From NCBI GenBank assembly GCA_026874595.1, contig CM049306.1, positions 91,090,642 to 91,154,641 of the forward strand: DNA of 64,000 nucleotides, read 5' to 3'. A program made the translations under genes and the position numbers. This DNA is from Sipunculus nudus. Lineage: Eukaryota > Annelida > Sipuncula > Golfingiida > Sipunculidae. Of this stretch, positions 51,901 to 63,469 are shown in pieces (the first letter of the stretch is position 1; each line of letters begins with the position of its first letter). The notes beneath the pieces were generated by a model. That model did no database searches, was not told the origin of the DNA, and saw nothing but the letters and a program-made list of their open reading frames with translations.

Positions 51901-52025
51901 GGCCGAGGGGATATGAAGGGATCCGTTTTACAACCAACATATCAGACAATGAAGCCGCCCCATTGCTAATCCTCACTCCCCCCCCCCAGAAAAAAACTTT
52001 AGTCTGACTAATTTTAAAGTAATAC

Positions 52026-52107
<82 letters not shown>

Positions 52108-53056
52108 TAAAACCCCGCTAACGCGACTACTTGCGGGACGATGCAAAGTGGTTGTGTTAGCAGGGTGGCCGTGTTAGCGGGATGCTTGTACATTAATCTG
52201 CAAATATTAACGCAGGCGATCATTTGGGTATTTTAAGTAAATGTTAAGTTGCTGTCTCTGTTTAATTTAAAATTTAAAATATAAAGAAAAATAAATAACA
52301 AACATGAATATTCAAAAGTGTTTTTCCCATAGAAATAAAACAATCAAATGAAACAAATAGATTGACTAAGCCATAATACAAATCAATGGGCATTGTATAA
52401 GATGTACAATCTACACTCGATAACAGAATGAACACATCAAATCTAAGTGTTATTTATATGGTTCCTGCTTGTTCATTGAAATGTGATTTGTCACAGTTTA
52501 ACTCACCTGAATTAATGCGTGTGGTGTCAGTTATGTTTGATAAACTCCTTTTTTGATCAGTAGTTTAATGCTAATCTAACACCCGTACTCAACACACGAT
52601 GTAACGGACCATGGAATACAATATCTATTGATGCGTATAATATGGCTATGGTTGGGCGGCTTTATAATAAAGCTTACTATGGCTGGGCAGATGAAACCGG
52701 ACTTTCCCATGTGCCCGACTATAATCTATGTCAAAGCGGGGCGATTAGCGTATCACCTGCTCAACAGGCCGCGGTCGCCACGGGCCATTGGTTGTGATTT
52801 GGCTAATTAATTACGGGCTATTATCTAAATCCGAGCTGGGCGATGAGCGTGTCATCTGCTCAACCGGCAGCGGTTGGCACGGGCAGTGGTCGTGATACGG
52901 GGGTTCTTCTAAAGGTCGGGACCAAAAAAGGTGGTCGTTGGTCGTGATAGCGGGGTGGTCGTGTTACCGAGTTTTTTATACGATAATTAATATTTGACAA
53001 TTCTGGGACTAAGTAAAGTGGTCGTGTTAACGGGGTGGTCGTCTTGCGGGAGTTCA

Positions 53057-53108
<52 letters not shown>

Positions 53109-54268
53109 CACTTTAAATTTATTTTTATACCGAAAATATTATATGACCACTTGCTAATTAAACAGGGCTCTGTAATCATTAGGTCATGGTATATTTTGAA
53201 GATGATGAAAGTTTCCACAAATAATCATACATTACCTATTGGCGTGTGCAAGTAGTCAAGGCCCTCAATTTTGTCGAAAGCTGCCCTTTGTTGCCTTTCA
53301 CTGTAACCAATGTCATCACCAAATGATAGAGGGTTGCGTGACGCATAATTTACAGAGGAGTTCGCGCTGATATAGGCGTTAGTCTTGCCGCGGTCAATCC
53401 TCGTCGCTTCCAGGCGAGTCCGGTTCTGTCTGCCTCCCTCAGCGTAGGTTCCGGTTTTATCTTTGATGTTCAATAGCACAACTTCCTCCTGAGCAGGTTT
53501 ACCTTCAAATGTATGTCCCTGGCGAACGTTAACAACAGTCTTGATTCCCGCTTCTTTCAGTAGCCCCAAGTGGTTAGATTGAATCTGACCGGCGATAAAC
53601 CAGTCATTAATGACTGGCGTCATCAACCAAAACTTCTCCCAGTTTTCCAGCGAAACATCAGGTTTACTCACAATGGCTGGGCTGTTCTGTCCCGTTATAG
53701 TTTCGATGACAGACCTAGTTTTCCAATCCCCGTGAAAGTCATGTCCCAACAGCACTGCCATTGAGAAGAATTCACCAATATCAACCTTTGGCTCGGCGGC
53801 AGAAACTTTACTACTCGGATGGGCAAGGTATGATAATGCCACAAAGGACGCTGATCGCACAGACATGCAATACACAAGCACTGGTTTTTCGGCAGATTGG
53901 TAATACTCGCCAAACTTCTCGACCGTCTCTTGTGTATAAGGGTCTTCTCCCGGTTGTAGAATAGAATAAAACTTGACGCCAGCCAGTTGTGTTGCGATCT
54001 CCCTGGCCTTCTGGGTCGTTGGAAGAATTTCCTCTCCGATTTTGCCAGATGTTGTAGGGTGAGCAACTGATATAATGGTCTTGAAGCCAACCTCGGAAGC
54101 GTATTTAATCTGTGTTTCAGTCAAACGACCAGCAGCATACAAGTCTTCTGTGATCCATCTAAGCCACCATCCTTTAGGGGCTGGCAGTAAGCTGTCAGAG
54201 AAGGATGGGGTCCCTGGAGACAACAGACCCAGGAAAAAGACTAATTTCACAACTTCTAACGTGGACAT
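48742..54268 (-). CDS. Secreted, probably GPI-anchored protein with two DUF442-like phosphatase-like domains (gene 2; 3 exons)
   Basis: Join of 53236-54268, 51636-51746 and 48742-48965 gives 455 residues plus TAA, with exon lengths and phases identical to gene 1. Identity to gene 1 is roughly 80% by manual count. Differences concentrate in the signal peptide (10 of the first 28 residues) and in the linker near 149-163. Domain 1 has GFKTIISV and the shortened loop YCMSVRS (Cys134, Arg138). Domain 2 has DWFIAGQI, GIKTVVNVR and VHCGSATRG (Cys375, Arg380). The C-terminus again ends in a hydrophobic tail (...LLFSVIFV). The frame is open for 62 residues upstream of the chosen ATG, but that part is not conserved in frame in gene 1 and would bury the signal peptide, so the start MSTLEVVKLVFF is preferred. 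Role inferred: an extracellular or surface phosphatase-like protein, catalytic activity unproven. Confidence 0.85.
48966..51635 (-). other. Gene 2 intron 2 (2670 bp) with a ~1.45-kb insertion
   Basis: The intron has (ATT)n runs at about 49101-49130 and 50581-50610. The sequence between them is absent from gene 1, which has a single (TTA)n run at the matching place. The insertion includes a G/C-run fold-back block near 49940-50212. Confidence 0.6.
49940..50212. mobile_element. Fold-back/MITE-like block with gcggatcc ends
   Basis: gcagaagcggatcc at the left (two copies, about 49943 and 49988) and ggatccgcccctgc at the right end form inverted ends. G17 and C13 runs with tccggac between them form an inner hairpin. 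It lies inside the segment unique to gene 2 intron 2. Confidence 0.5.
51636..51746 (-). CDS. Gene 2 coding exon 2 (catalytic loop)
   Basis: This 111-bp exon is phase 1 at both ends, with acceptor TTTTACAG and donor GTAAG. It encodes GSTRYSVKMW...GPVLVHCGSATRG. The catalytic loop is identical to that of gene 1; five of 36 residues differ elsewhere. Confidence 0.85.
51747..53235 (-). other. Gene 2 intron 1 (1489 bp) interrupted by a DNA transposon
   Basis: The intron is 1017 bp longer than that of gene 1. The excess is (TA)n expansion plus the element at 52105-53059. The parts outside match gene 1 intron 1. Confidence 0.75.
52105..53059. mobile_element. Tigger/pogo-like MITE (955 bp) in gene 2 intron 1
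   Basis: The left end is cagtaaaaccccgctaacg. The right end, reverse-complemented, is cagtgaactcccgcaagac. Both sides are flanked by TA inside a (TA)n tract. Subterminal copies of gtggtcgtgttaacggggtgg-type sequence occur near both ends in opposite orientation. No transposase was seen inside. Gene 1 has the empty site. CAGT ends and a TA target are typical of the Tc1/mariner-pogo group. Confidence 0.75.
53236..54268 (-). CDS. Gene 2 coding exon 1
   Basis: This 1033-bp exon encodes residues 1-344 plus one base and has no indels relative to gene 1 exon 1. Its donor (GTAATG) matches gene 1. By eye, about 74 of 344 residues differ, compared with about 14 of 110 in exons 2 and 3 together. Confidence 0.85.
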
Positions 54269-55430
54269 ACTTAGTTTTATACAAGCTTCTCCTAGGCTTA
54301 TATAGTTATTAACCGCTGGAGTTTGGTGTTCACTCACTGCAACTGAACAGACCCACCCATTAGCTAACTGTGTCAGGACTATATTTGTTGAAACCAACCA
54401 CGTTTGTGTCATTCGAATATGTTTTAATATAGAGTAAATGAACGTATGAATCATGCACTTTCGAAAAAGTTCTTACAACGCTGATGTGATCACATGGACT
54501 GTAAAAAGTTAGTACCAACTGCCAGTTTATGGCTTTGCACTGTATCCTTCACTCATCCGCAGTGACATCCATGGAAAGGTCGTTAATCATGTTTCCGTTG
54601 TCACCTGAAATAATATTCAGGTCTAACGGCAGCTACATTTCAATCTGTACTGCACTGATTAGCTTACTGTTATGCGAATGTGGAATTGTATCGTTCTATT
54701 CCTCGGTGCCACTCGGCTTACCATCGTTCATGTAACAAATCTCTAGATTAGAACTAAAGGAGATTGCATTCAACCTTTGTCACGCAACGCTAATGTGGCC
54801 ACTTCTAGGAAATGTCCATTTATGTGATAAGTGCGGGATGCTAATAAAGCTGACGTAAAGGGGTCCTTAGTATGTTTGCATAATACCTTGGGAATTTACC
54901 GTTTTTTCGCGGAGATATTGGACCGCCATCTATCAGAAACTATGTGAACTTTGTAAAAAGAATTAACGGATAATATGCCTATGGATTTTTATAATCTTGA
55001 AGTTGTACATTTGATTACTTGAATACATTTCAATTCATTTTTATGTTGTACTTTCCTTTACACTTTTTTTATCGTACAGTTTCAGATGATCCGTTCCATT
55101 CCTTCACGTCCACCTGATTTTTTAATGAAACAGTTAATATTTACATTTCAAGAATATAAGTTATAGAAGATGAAAAAAAAATACAAAGTGGTAAATATAT
55201 ATTTCATTGTGAAGAGAAAAACAGTTGTGGAACATAAACTTGAGATTTATTTCAAATCCTGATTTGTCAATAGGACGTCACTGCTACATCCAGCTTTCTG
55301 GGGATTAAAGAAAAATATACATTTTTAAGAAAACAAAAAGGTCTACACCGGTACGGACTTAATGGGACATAATCATACCTCAGTGGTGCAAGTGAAAACC
55401 GTCAGCTACGTCTAAAAGCTGCATCCATAC
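54269..55430 (-). promoter_or_regulatory. Conserved 5' flank of gene 2 with TATA-like box
   Basis: On the minus strand ACTATATAAGCC lies about 30-40 bp before the ATG (plus 54296-54308), at the same place as ACTATATTAG in gene 1. Blocks further upstream match the gene 1 flank as far as about 55410, where the shared unit sequence ends and the next unit begins. Confidence 0.45.
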
Positions 55431-57440
55431 TTATATATTTGCTTTTATTGTAACTACATCAGCTGCAGTGTTTACAGAGCTGGTAACAGGTCACCGCGCA
55501 GGAAGATAGTCCCGCCTCTTTTGTTTTGTTCATATGCATACCTAAAAGAGATCGTACCGCTTACGCCTTTATATTTTAATTAAGCTGTTGCCTGTGGGAA
55601 ACACAGCTAATGAAAAAACAGTACAAATTATATATTGTTTTAAATGTTTGACTTCATGGATACTGGTTTCTCGCAGGATTGTTTCTTAGATATTTAAAGG
55701 TTATTGAAAAACAACTCATATATGTTTTGAACGTAACACGTCTCTGCTCATCTTCAATGTACAGTGGAACATGTGTCATAAGACCACCTGTGGGACTCGC
55801 CAAAAAAGATCTTAAGTTTAGCAGTTTTAAGCTCAGCTGACTGAAAGTCATCTGAGATATAGCAATCACTCTTTGTCCGTCGGCCGTCTGTCTGTCCGTC
55901 TGTCTGTCTGTCTGTCCGTCCGTTAACAGGCGCCAAATCGTAAACACTCGAACTAGAATCTTCTAACTTGACATCCAAGGAGAACCGACACAAATCCCAG
56001 TGGAGGCCAGAAATTTGGTCTCTGTTACCTATATATTCCGAGATATGGGACTCTAAAATACCCCCCCCCCCAAAAAAAAATAAATAAAAAAAATTTGAAA
56101 CGAAAGCTCAAATATCTGGAGAACTAATTTTTTACGCATTTATTCTCATTTTTTAGACCTTCAAAGCAGAAGTTGTACGTAAACCATGAAGGCACATATC
56201 ATAACCACTGGACCTAGAATCTTCAAATTCACATCCATGGAGGTCCATGAAAAATATCCTTGGAAACCTGAAATTAGGTCTCTATTAACCATTTCCCTTG
56301 AGCTATTGGGCGCGAAAGTTACCCCCCCCCCCCCAACGACTAATAGCTCGATTACAAAAGCTCCAGTATCTGAATAACTAATGCATTGATCATCATAATG
56401 TTTTGCATGCATAATGATCATGAAGTATTTCATCAGTTAATGCAGACTGGTAACGCCATCTGGATTTTCGCAATTTTTACAATTTGTTTTCTCTATTTTT
56501 AAGATCTTCAAAGCAGCTGTGTACGTTAACCATGCAGGCACATATCGTAACCACTGGACCTAGTATCTTCTAACTTCACATCCCGGGAGGTCCCTAGAAA
56601 ATCTCTCTGGAAACCTGAAATTAGGTCTCTGCTACTCATAGCCTCCGAGCTATCAGGCACTAGAAGTATCCCGTTCCTCCAAGAATAATTACAAATTTGA
56701 ACAAAATCTCCAGTATCTAAACAATTAATGCAATGATTACCATGACTCTTTGCATGCATATTCATCATTCAGTGTTTTATCGTTTCCTGTAGACTGGTGC
56801 CACCACCTGTGTTGTTTTCAATTTTAACGCATTTTTTCTATATTTTAGAGACCTTCGAAGTTGTGGTTGTATGTTAACAGGGCACAAATCGAAACGATTG
56901 GACCTGGAATCTTCCAGGGAGGTCCATGAAAAATCTCATTCAGATGATAAATTTCGTTTTGTGAATGGCTTCTTAGTCAGCTGAGCGTCAGACAGGTAAA
57001 TCATAACCAATGTTAATGCTTTCGGCTCGCTAGGTGGACAGATAGTCTTTCCGACAGGTCAACTATGCAACCAACTATAGATAGAACCGCTAATTTTATT
57101 GTCTTGACTGTTTCAATTCCAGCATAACTTCCCTAATTATTTTCAGGTATCTAATTACATCTAAAGAGGACGGTTTAAAACCAAATTTTATCACAGGACA
57201 TATGTCGTTTATCCCATGCTAATGAAATCACCAAGTACTGTAAATGTACTATTATTAACCATAATACTCTTGAAATAAATGGCGCATATCAAAATGTGTT
57301 TTAATACCAATAAGGTCCGTAATCAGGGAATATAGGAAGCAAAACTGTACCCCTAACTGTTGATTCCACATGTAAAAGATATTGAGTGCAGCAGAACGTA
57401 TATTGTTTACTGAATTAAAATAAATTTAATTCACGTCTGC
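55430..57440. repeat. Segmental-duplication block A, copy 3 (start of unit 3)
   Basis: 55424-55620 matches 32141-32330. 55690-57440 matches blocks of units 1 and 2, with gtccgtcggccgtctgtc at 55876-55925 and C-runs near 56060 and 56325. Confidence 0.75.
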
Positions 57441-58959
57441 ATAATATGGAATCCTGATGGGGTTGGCTTCAATGACCCAAGTCTTCTATTTGAACATTCT
57501 AGGAAATTTAATATTCATGCTTAATAGCGAAAAACAGAGGCCAAAATTTGCGTCTCATCACAGAATGCACCATTACCCCGTCAGATATTTAAAGGTTATA
57601 TTTACTTTAATTCCCCCTTGGCCCTTAGACGTTGCTTGTCCTTAGCTATTTCTTACATTTTCAATGGCGTTATTGAAAATTATTTATATATATGGGGAGG
57701 GAGAGAAAGAGAAACACGTCTAATTTGCTTGAAAGGTCAAGTATTAAAAGTTAAATGTTACGTTTAATAAAATGAAGTATCTTAATATATACTTTTGCCG
57801 AATTAATCAACGAATCTCTTTCTTTGAATAAACTGTATGCAAAGGGCTTCAGATATGATTATTATCTCCATCTGCTAATAAAAAAATTGTCAAATAAATT
57901 TAAACAAATTTATGAATGTCTTATATCTTATATGCTTGTGGCCTTTTGTTACTTGGAATCTGTCCATCAAAATTATTAAAATACCAGTCCATCATATATA
58001 TTAGCATATTTACAATTAACAAACCAATATATCACAAAAAGCAATTCCCAATATTTGGTCCCTGTACAGCTCTCATGAGTCAATAACTAATATATTCACT
58101 AGAGATATTAGCATCCAGTCATTAAGCCATAATAAGTCCATGAACGTTTATCAGATAGATGACTGTGAGATCATATTAGAGAGATTAGGGAATATATATA
58201 TTTTGGAGGCTCAGAACCAAACGGAATGCTTCATGTAAGACTACAAAACAAGTGCAAGATGTAATCATGACATAGTCGCCAGTGTTTGCCAAGAACCGTG
58301 ACCTTGCCCTTGGACCGATCAAGGCCAAAAGCAATAGGCTCCGAGGGATACCGATTTAACACTTGACCTATAAGTTTCAAAGCGGCTGATGCAAAATTGC
58401 GACCTGTAGCGTGCGGACAAACAGACAAACAAACAAACTAGACGACCATAGGTCGGGACTTGCCGGAAGTAGAAATTAGAAAGTCAAACTAACAGACAAC
58501 AAACAGTAGAAAGGCAAAAAACATTTGGAACAGGTCAAATGACCAACCCCTATTGTTTGGAAAACATAAGCACATCTTTATGTGGTTTTACTGATTTTCA
58601 AAAGTCGCAGACGAGTAGACAGACAAACAGACAGACAGACAGAAAAAAACTCCAGGTGAAGGTCGTGTACTCATGCCATACAAAATTGAAAGCATGAATA
58701 AAATAACACAGTCTATTCGAATAATTCTTCATACTTTGAATTTCGTGAATTGTAACCTTCATAAGGTCACTATGGTAAGGGAAGAATATGAAAGAGTAAC
58801 CAAGAGGATAAACGCATTAAATCTAGTTTCAGATGCTACAATCAAAGTTGTGACACAGTTTATAGTTTTGGAGATATGGTACAATAATGATTACTGCAGC
58901 GGCATCTGGGTGGTAATTTTCCAAAATGATAAAAGTAAGCTTCGCGAAATTTAATTTGT

Positions 58960-58960
58960 A

Positions 58961-59001
<41 letters not shown>
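58960..59001. repeat. (ATT)n microsatellite
   Basis: About 14 ATT units. Confidence 0.9.
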
Positions 59002-59004
<3 letters not shown>

Positions 59005-59539
59005 GATGTATAATTTATATTTAACCCCTACCCCTAATTGCAATCCGGATATCCGTCCCTGATTTGACACACCCAACTGCAAATCGGGGATCCGTCCCTG
59101 ATATTATAGTTGTGATTGTGCTTACCAGCAACACTATCTCTGCATTCCGTAACATTTCGGGGAGCCTCTCTCTTTGTTTTTTTTTTTTTTGTTTTTTTTT
59201 TTAAGGGATTATCCTTTACAATAGGTCATTAAGCTTTCAATGCATTGAAATCCTCAAAGTGCGGCCATACAAAGAATGAAAAGAGGCCACCACCAAAAGC
59301 ACAGGTGGGATCAATCCGGATTGTGACTTTTCATGGACCATCGCACATCCATAGAACAAAGCTTAAACTGTCAAATGTAATGCCCCTGCCGACATTTACT
59401 ATTACATACTGCCATCGCTTATGGTCATGGCAATTGGATGTACTTTTTTATTTGAAGAAAAACGATGCAAGATTCGAAGAAACTTACAATATAATCATAT
59501 AATGTGACCGAGAATGTTAGACGCTATCAAATGCTGAAA

Positions 59540-60480
59540 ACTATAAGTCTTCCACATAAAAATAACACAATTAAAGGCGTTTCCTTGAATGGTCCCATGT
59601 TCTCGTTTGACAAGAAATGGTGCGAGATATGACGAGATATTCACTTTTATCACTTAAAACTAGTCAAATGATTCTTAAACAATAGAAAAATAAAATATCT
59701 AGCATGAAAATGACCGACATAAAGACATTTGTTTGAAATCTATAATATTCTCGTTTGGCAGGAGATGACACGAGATGTGGCGAGATTTGCAGTTTTATCA
59801 TGTCCAGCTTCTGAAATACTACCAAATGCTGAAAACTACTCCATTTTAGCATTAACCGTGATCAAGTTATAAGCATTTCTGTGAAATCTCGTAATTTCTC
59901 GTTTGGCAATAAACCGAGCGAGATTTGACGAGAATTGCAATGGAATAGCTTAAACCCAAAAGAAAGCAGCCTTATGCTAAAAACTAGACCCTTAAAGCAT
60001 AAATATCAACCGAGATAGAAGCCAAAAACTACATATTTTCAGATCGTCAAGTTTAACCCCAAAATTTGGTAACCATGGTAACGGCAGCACAAGGCTATAT
60101 ATAGGAAGGAATAAGGCAATGATCCTAGTTTTAGATGCGACAAAGAAAATTGTTATATGCTTAATATTTTTTTTAGATATTGCGGAAAAATGAAAAGTTG
60201 TAGTGTTTCCGGTACCACGCCCCCTGGTGGCTATTTTCGAAAAATGAAAAAACAAGTTCGAGATAATACAGAAAAACAGAAAATATGTCACTTTTAGAAC
60301 GTTAGCTGTAAAACTGCCACCTCAAAATCGTATTTAATGAAATCTCGAAAAATCTCGTTTGACGAAAAATGGCAGGAGATTTTGCGAGACTTGCATTAAT
60401 TTTCCATAGAGCATATTAAATGCTACACAATGCAAAAAACTAGACCTCTCTAACTTAAAAAATGAGAAATTTGGAGTCAA
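59540..60480. repeat. Tandem/dispersed ~150-bp repeat with ctcgtttggcaa...gcgagat
   Basis: Units are marked by ctcgttt(g/c)(g/a)ca followed by 'gagat.tgacgagatttgca' near 59602, 59751, 59898 and 60353, each with 'aatgctgaaaact' nearby. Confidence 0.65.
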
Positions 60481-60777
60481 ATTTTCGAATTTTTAGATTT
60501 TCTCCCAAAAATACGTTACCATGGTAACAATTGACCGGAAAAATTTGATAGCAATTGGAAAGCTAACATAAAGAGGAGTAAAATGAGCTACAGATTATGC
60601 GGCTACGATTATTATTGACGAAGATATGAAGAAAATAAAAATTTTAAGTCTTTTGGTGACACTGACCTTGACCTTTCACCGATCATGACCAAAAACAATA
60701 GGCTCCGAGGAGAACCGATCTTACACTATATCTATAAGTTTCAGAGCGATCGGTGAAAAATTGTGGCCTGTAGAGCA

Positions 60778-60850
60778 CAGACAGACAGACAGACAAACAG
60801 ACAAACAGACAAACAGACAAACAGACAAACAGACAAACAGACAAACAAAC
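60778..60850. repeat. (CAGACAAA)n-type simple repeat
   Basis: acagacagacagacaaacag-type repeat that ends one of the gacctttgacc repeat copies. A frame of poly-CLSVCLF across it is an artefact. Confidence 0.85.
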
Positions 60851-60956
60851 ATACGCAAGTGATCAACATACTTGCCGAATCTTTGATTCCGGCAAGTAAC
60901 AAACAAACAGACACGACGATTAGCCTATAGTCGCCAGACCTAGGCTGGCGACTATA

Positions 60957-61225
60957 AAAATATATGATATTCTTTCGTCCATCCTGTAAAATGCGTCAAT
61001 ATCGGACTGTTCGCAGTAGTTCGAGCTCTCGAAATATCGCAAGACGGTATTCATGGCTCGGCGGTCTTCGGCGGATGACAGAGGTAGGAGAACTATTTCC
61101 TCAGGATGACAGGTTGGACTGGCTGTATCATCACTACCTCTCACCGTTTCCACGATTTCTTGATCGCTCAAAGGCTGTGCCGTTCCGATGTCCTGATCAG
61201 CATTGACGAATTCCTGAGGAGACAT
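60957..61225 (-). pseudogene. C-terminal fragment of a Tigger-type transposase
   Basis: The frame reads FVNADQDIGTAQPLSDQEIV, then an acidic stretch, then SSAEDRRAMNTVLRYFESS, which resembles the acidic C-terminal tail that follows the DDE domain in Tigger and CENP-B-like proteins. The DDE core is absent upstream (61226-61790). GC-richer sequence to about 61790, ending near attcgcc/gcggataaac motifs, may be the rest of the element. The fragment lies in a ~3.5-kb segment present only in unit 3. Confidence 0.6.
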
Positions 61226-61799
61226 ACGTGCACTATGGTCAGTCCCGGGGCTATCCGTAACTCTTTGTAGAAGCGGAAGGATACCGATGCTTCTGGACCG
61301 TCCTGCCGATCTGTTACCTTTGGTTGATCACCCCTTGGTATAACGCCTTAATTGCTTCAAACTACTCATGTGGTTTACCTCATTAAATGACACTTACCCA
61401 AACAACTCTAGGTGTATAATCAACACCGGTCACTCAGCTGATGACTGCTGTCACCAAACAAGGGTGTTAAGTCATTAATTAATTATTGGACCGGGTACTT
61501 GATCCATAAGCAGTGAGGCGTGACATGTTTTAAACAGAGACGCGGCCAGGTCAGCTGAGCCCGAGCGATAACACATCGGCTCATGAAATATTCCCGACTT
61601 GTCTTAAATTGGAATCGGAAAGTTGGCGAATGATCAAGGGAATGTGGCACATTGGGGTAAAAAACACCTGGTGGATAGCGAGGCTGGCAAATGAACGAGG
61701 TAAATTACTTGTAAGGAAATCGGGACTTTGTCATTTGTAGGCGGTAGGCGAGGTTGGCGGATAAACAAGGGGCGAATGAAAGAGGTTAGAGTGTACACA

Positions 61800-63400
61800 T
61801 GTATTTTATTTTATTTTTCTAAATCAAGATCGATCTGTTGGCTCAAAATTTTTAAAAAGTGACCCATGGCCGGGCCATGACGCTCAGCGAAATAAGACTG
61901 GGTGCTCATTTATGTTATTAAAGTTATACATTGTATGTGAGCATAGCCTATAGCTTATGTTACTATATTGAAAATGGACAGAAAATGAAAATTCAGGATT
62001 CATAGGAGACCTGCCCAGGATTCCCCTGGATTTCACAATAGAGGGTTCCAAGGAAAATGGATACAATATGCACCCTGTCTGTCTGGATGCTCAAAATCAT
62101 GTTCCTGGTCCTTAGCTCGCAGAATATAGGCCACCGTGACCCAGTTTCAGGTTTCCAAGGAGAATTACCAAGGACTTCCCTGAATGTCATGTTAAAAGTG
62201 TCTAGGGCTAAAGGATACAATATGTGCCCTGTCTGACTGCCCAAAATCATGCTTCTGACCAGTAGCGTGCAGAATATAGGTCACCATGACCTATTTTTAA
62301 ATTTCAAAGGAGATTTGCACAGGACCTAAGCCAAATGCATACAATTTGTACCCATATGACGTTTTAGGGACTCAAATCATGTTATTGACCTGTCATGTGC
62401 CGGTTTCCATAGGGATTTGCCAAGATCCCCTGGATGTTGTGTTAGAAGAATTTAAGGCTTAAGGGTACAATTTGTGCCCTACCTAATTGTATTTGACATG
62501 TATTTTAAGAATTAAGTTCCCTTATTTTTAGGATTCAAAGAAGACCTGCCAAAGACCTCCCTAGACTTTTCAATATAAGGTTCAAAGGAAAATAGATACA
62601 ATTTGTACCTTGTTTGTCTGGATGCTCATTTTTTTTTCCTTTTTTTTTGACTCAAAAGGCATAGTAGCTTGCGCACCATGATATGATTTCTGGTTTCCAA
62701 AGAGATGTGCCTATAACCTCCCTGGATGTTGTTTAAGAAGATTCTTGGCCTAATGCCTACAATTTGTGCCCATCTGAATTTCAGGGTGCTCGTATGACAC
62801 CCTTTTCCCAGCAAGTTGCACAATATAGGTTACAGTGACCCACTTTTATGTTTCCTGAAACATCCCTTAACGTTACGTTAGAACATTCTAGGCCTAATGG
62901 ATACAATTTGTGCCCCGCTAAAAAAACTTTTTTTCTGCCTAAGTAGCAAAATATAGGTCACCATGACCTTATTTAAGATTTCCAAAGAAAGTGCCTAGGA
63001 CCTCCCTTGCTTTATGTTAGAAGATTTTTAAACAGACTCGATTTGTGCCTATCAGACTACATGGTACTCATATGAGATATTTTTCTTATAGGTTGCAGAA
63101 TCTAGGTCACCATGATCTTATGTAATGATCTAGGTGTCCTAGGACATTTGCCTAGGACCTCCTTGAATGTTACGTTAGAAAATTCTAGGCCTAATGGATA
63201 AAATGTGTGCCTCGTCTAACTGTCTGGGTGCCCAGTACCATTTTCAGCCCATAGGTCACAGAATATAGGTCACCATTACCTAGTTTCAGGTTTCCAAGGA
63301 CATTTGCCCAAGACCTCCCCGAATATTATGTTAGAAGATACTAGGCCTTATGAATACAATTTGTTAGAAGTTTCTAGGTCTAACGGTTACGATTTGTGCC
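61800..63400. repeat. Tandem ggtcaccatgacc repeat array (unit 3), about nine copies
   Basis: agaatataggtcacc-type phrases lie near 62121, 62271, 62821, 62950, 63096 and 63250, together with 'gaatgttacgttagaa' and 'ctaatggatacaatttgtgcc'. It ends in a cggacggacggccggc stretch at about 63410. The unit is near 150 bp. Confidence 0.75.
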
Positions 63401-63469
63401 CTGTTTACGGACGGACGGCCGGCAGGCCAGACGGTCACAAAGTCGGACAACCGGGCAAAGGGTGATCGC

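Larger units (their letters stand above)
58240..61795. other. Unit-3-specific segment (3.5 kb)
   Basis: Unit homology stops near 58240 and resumes near 61800. The segment holds two copies of a ccgatca.gacc...ataggctccgag repeat (58296-58430 and 60660-60790), an (ATT)n tract, a tandem array and the Tigger C-terminal fragment. A frame at 59245-59502 is not recognisable. Confidence 0.55.

Noticed and set aside
54269-54454. 62-residue N-terminal extension of the gene 2 protein
   Set aside because: In gene 1 the matching DNA is out of frame with the start, has no ATG, and the extension would place the signal peptide internally.
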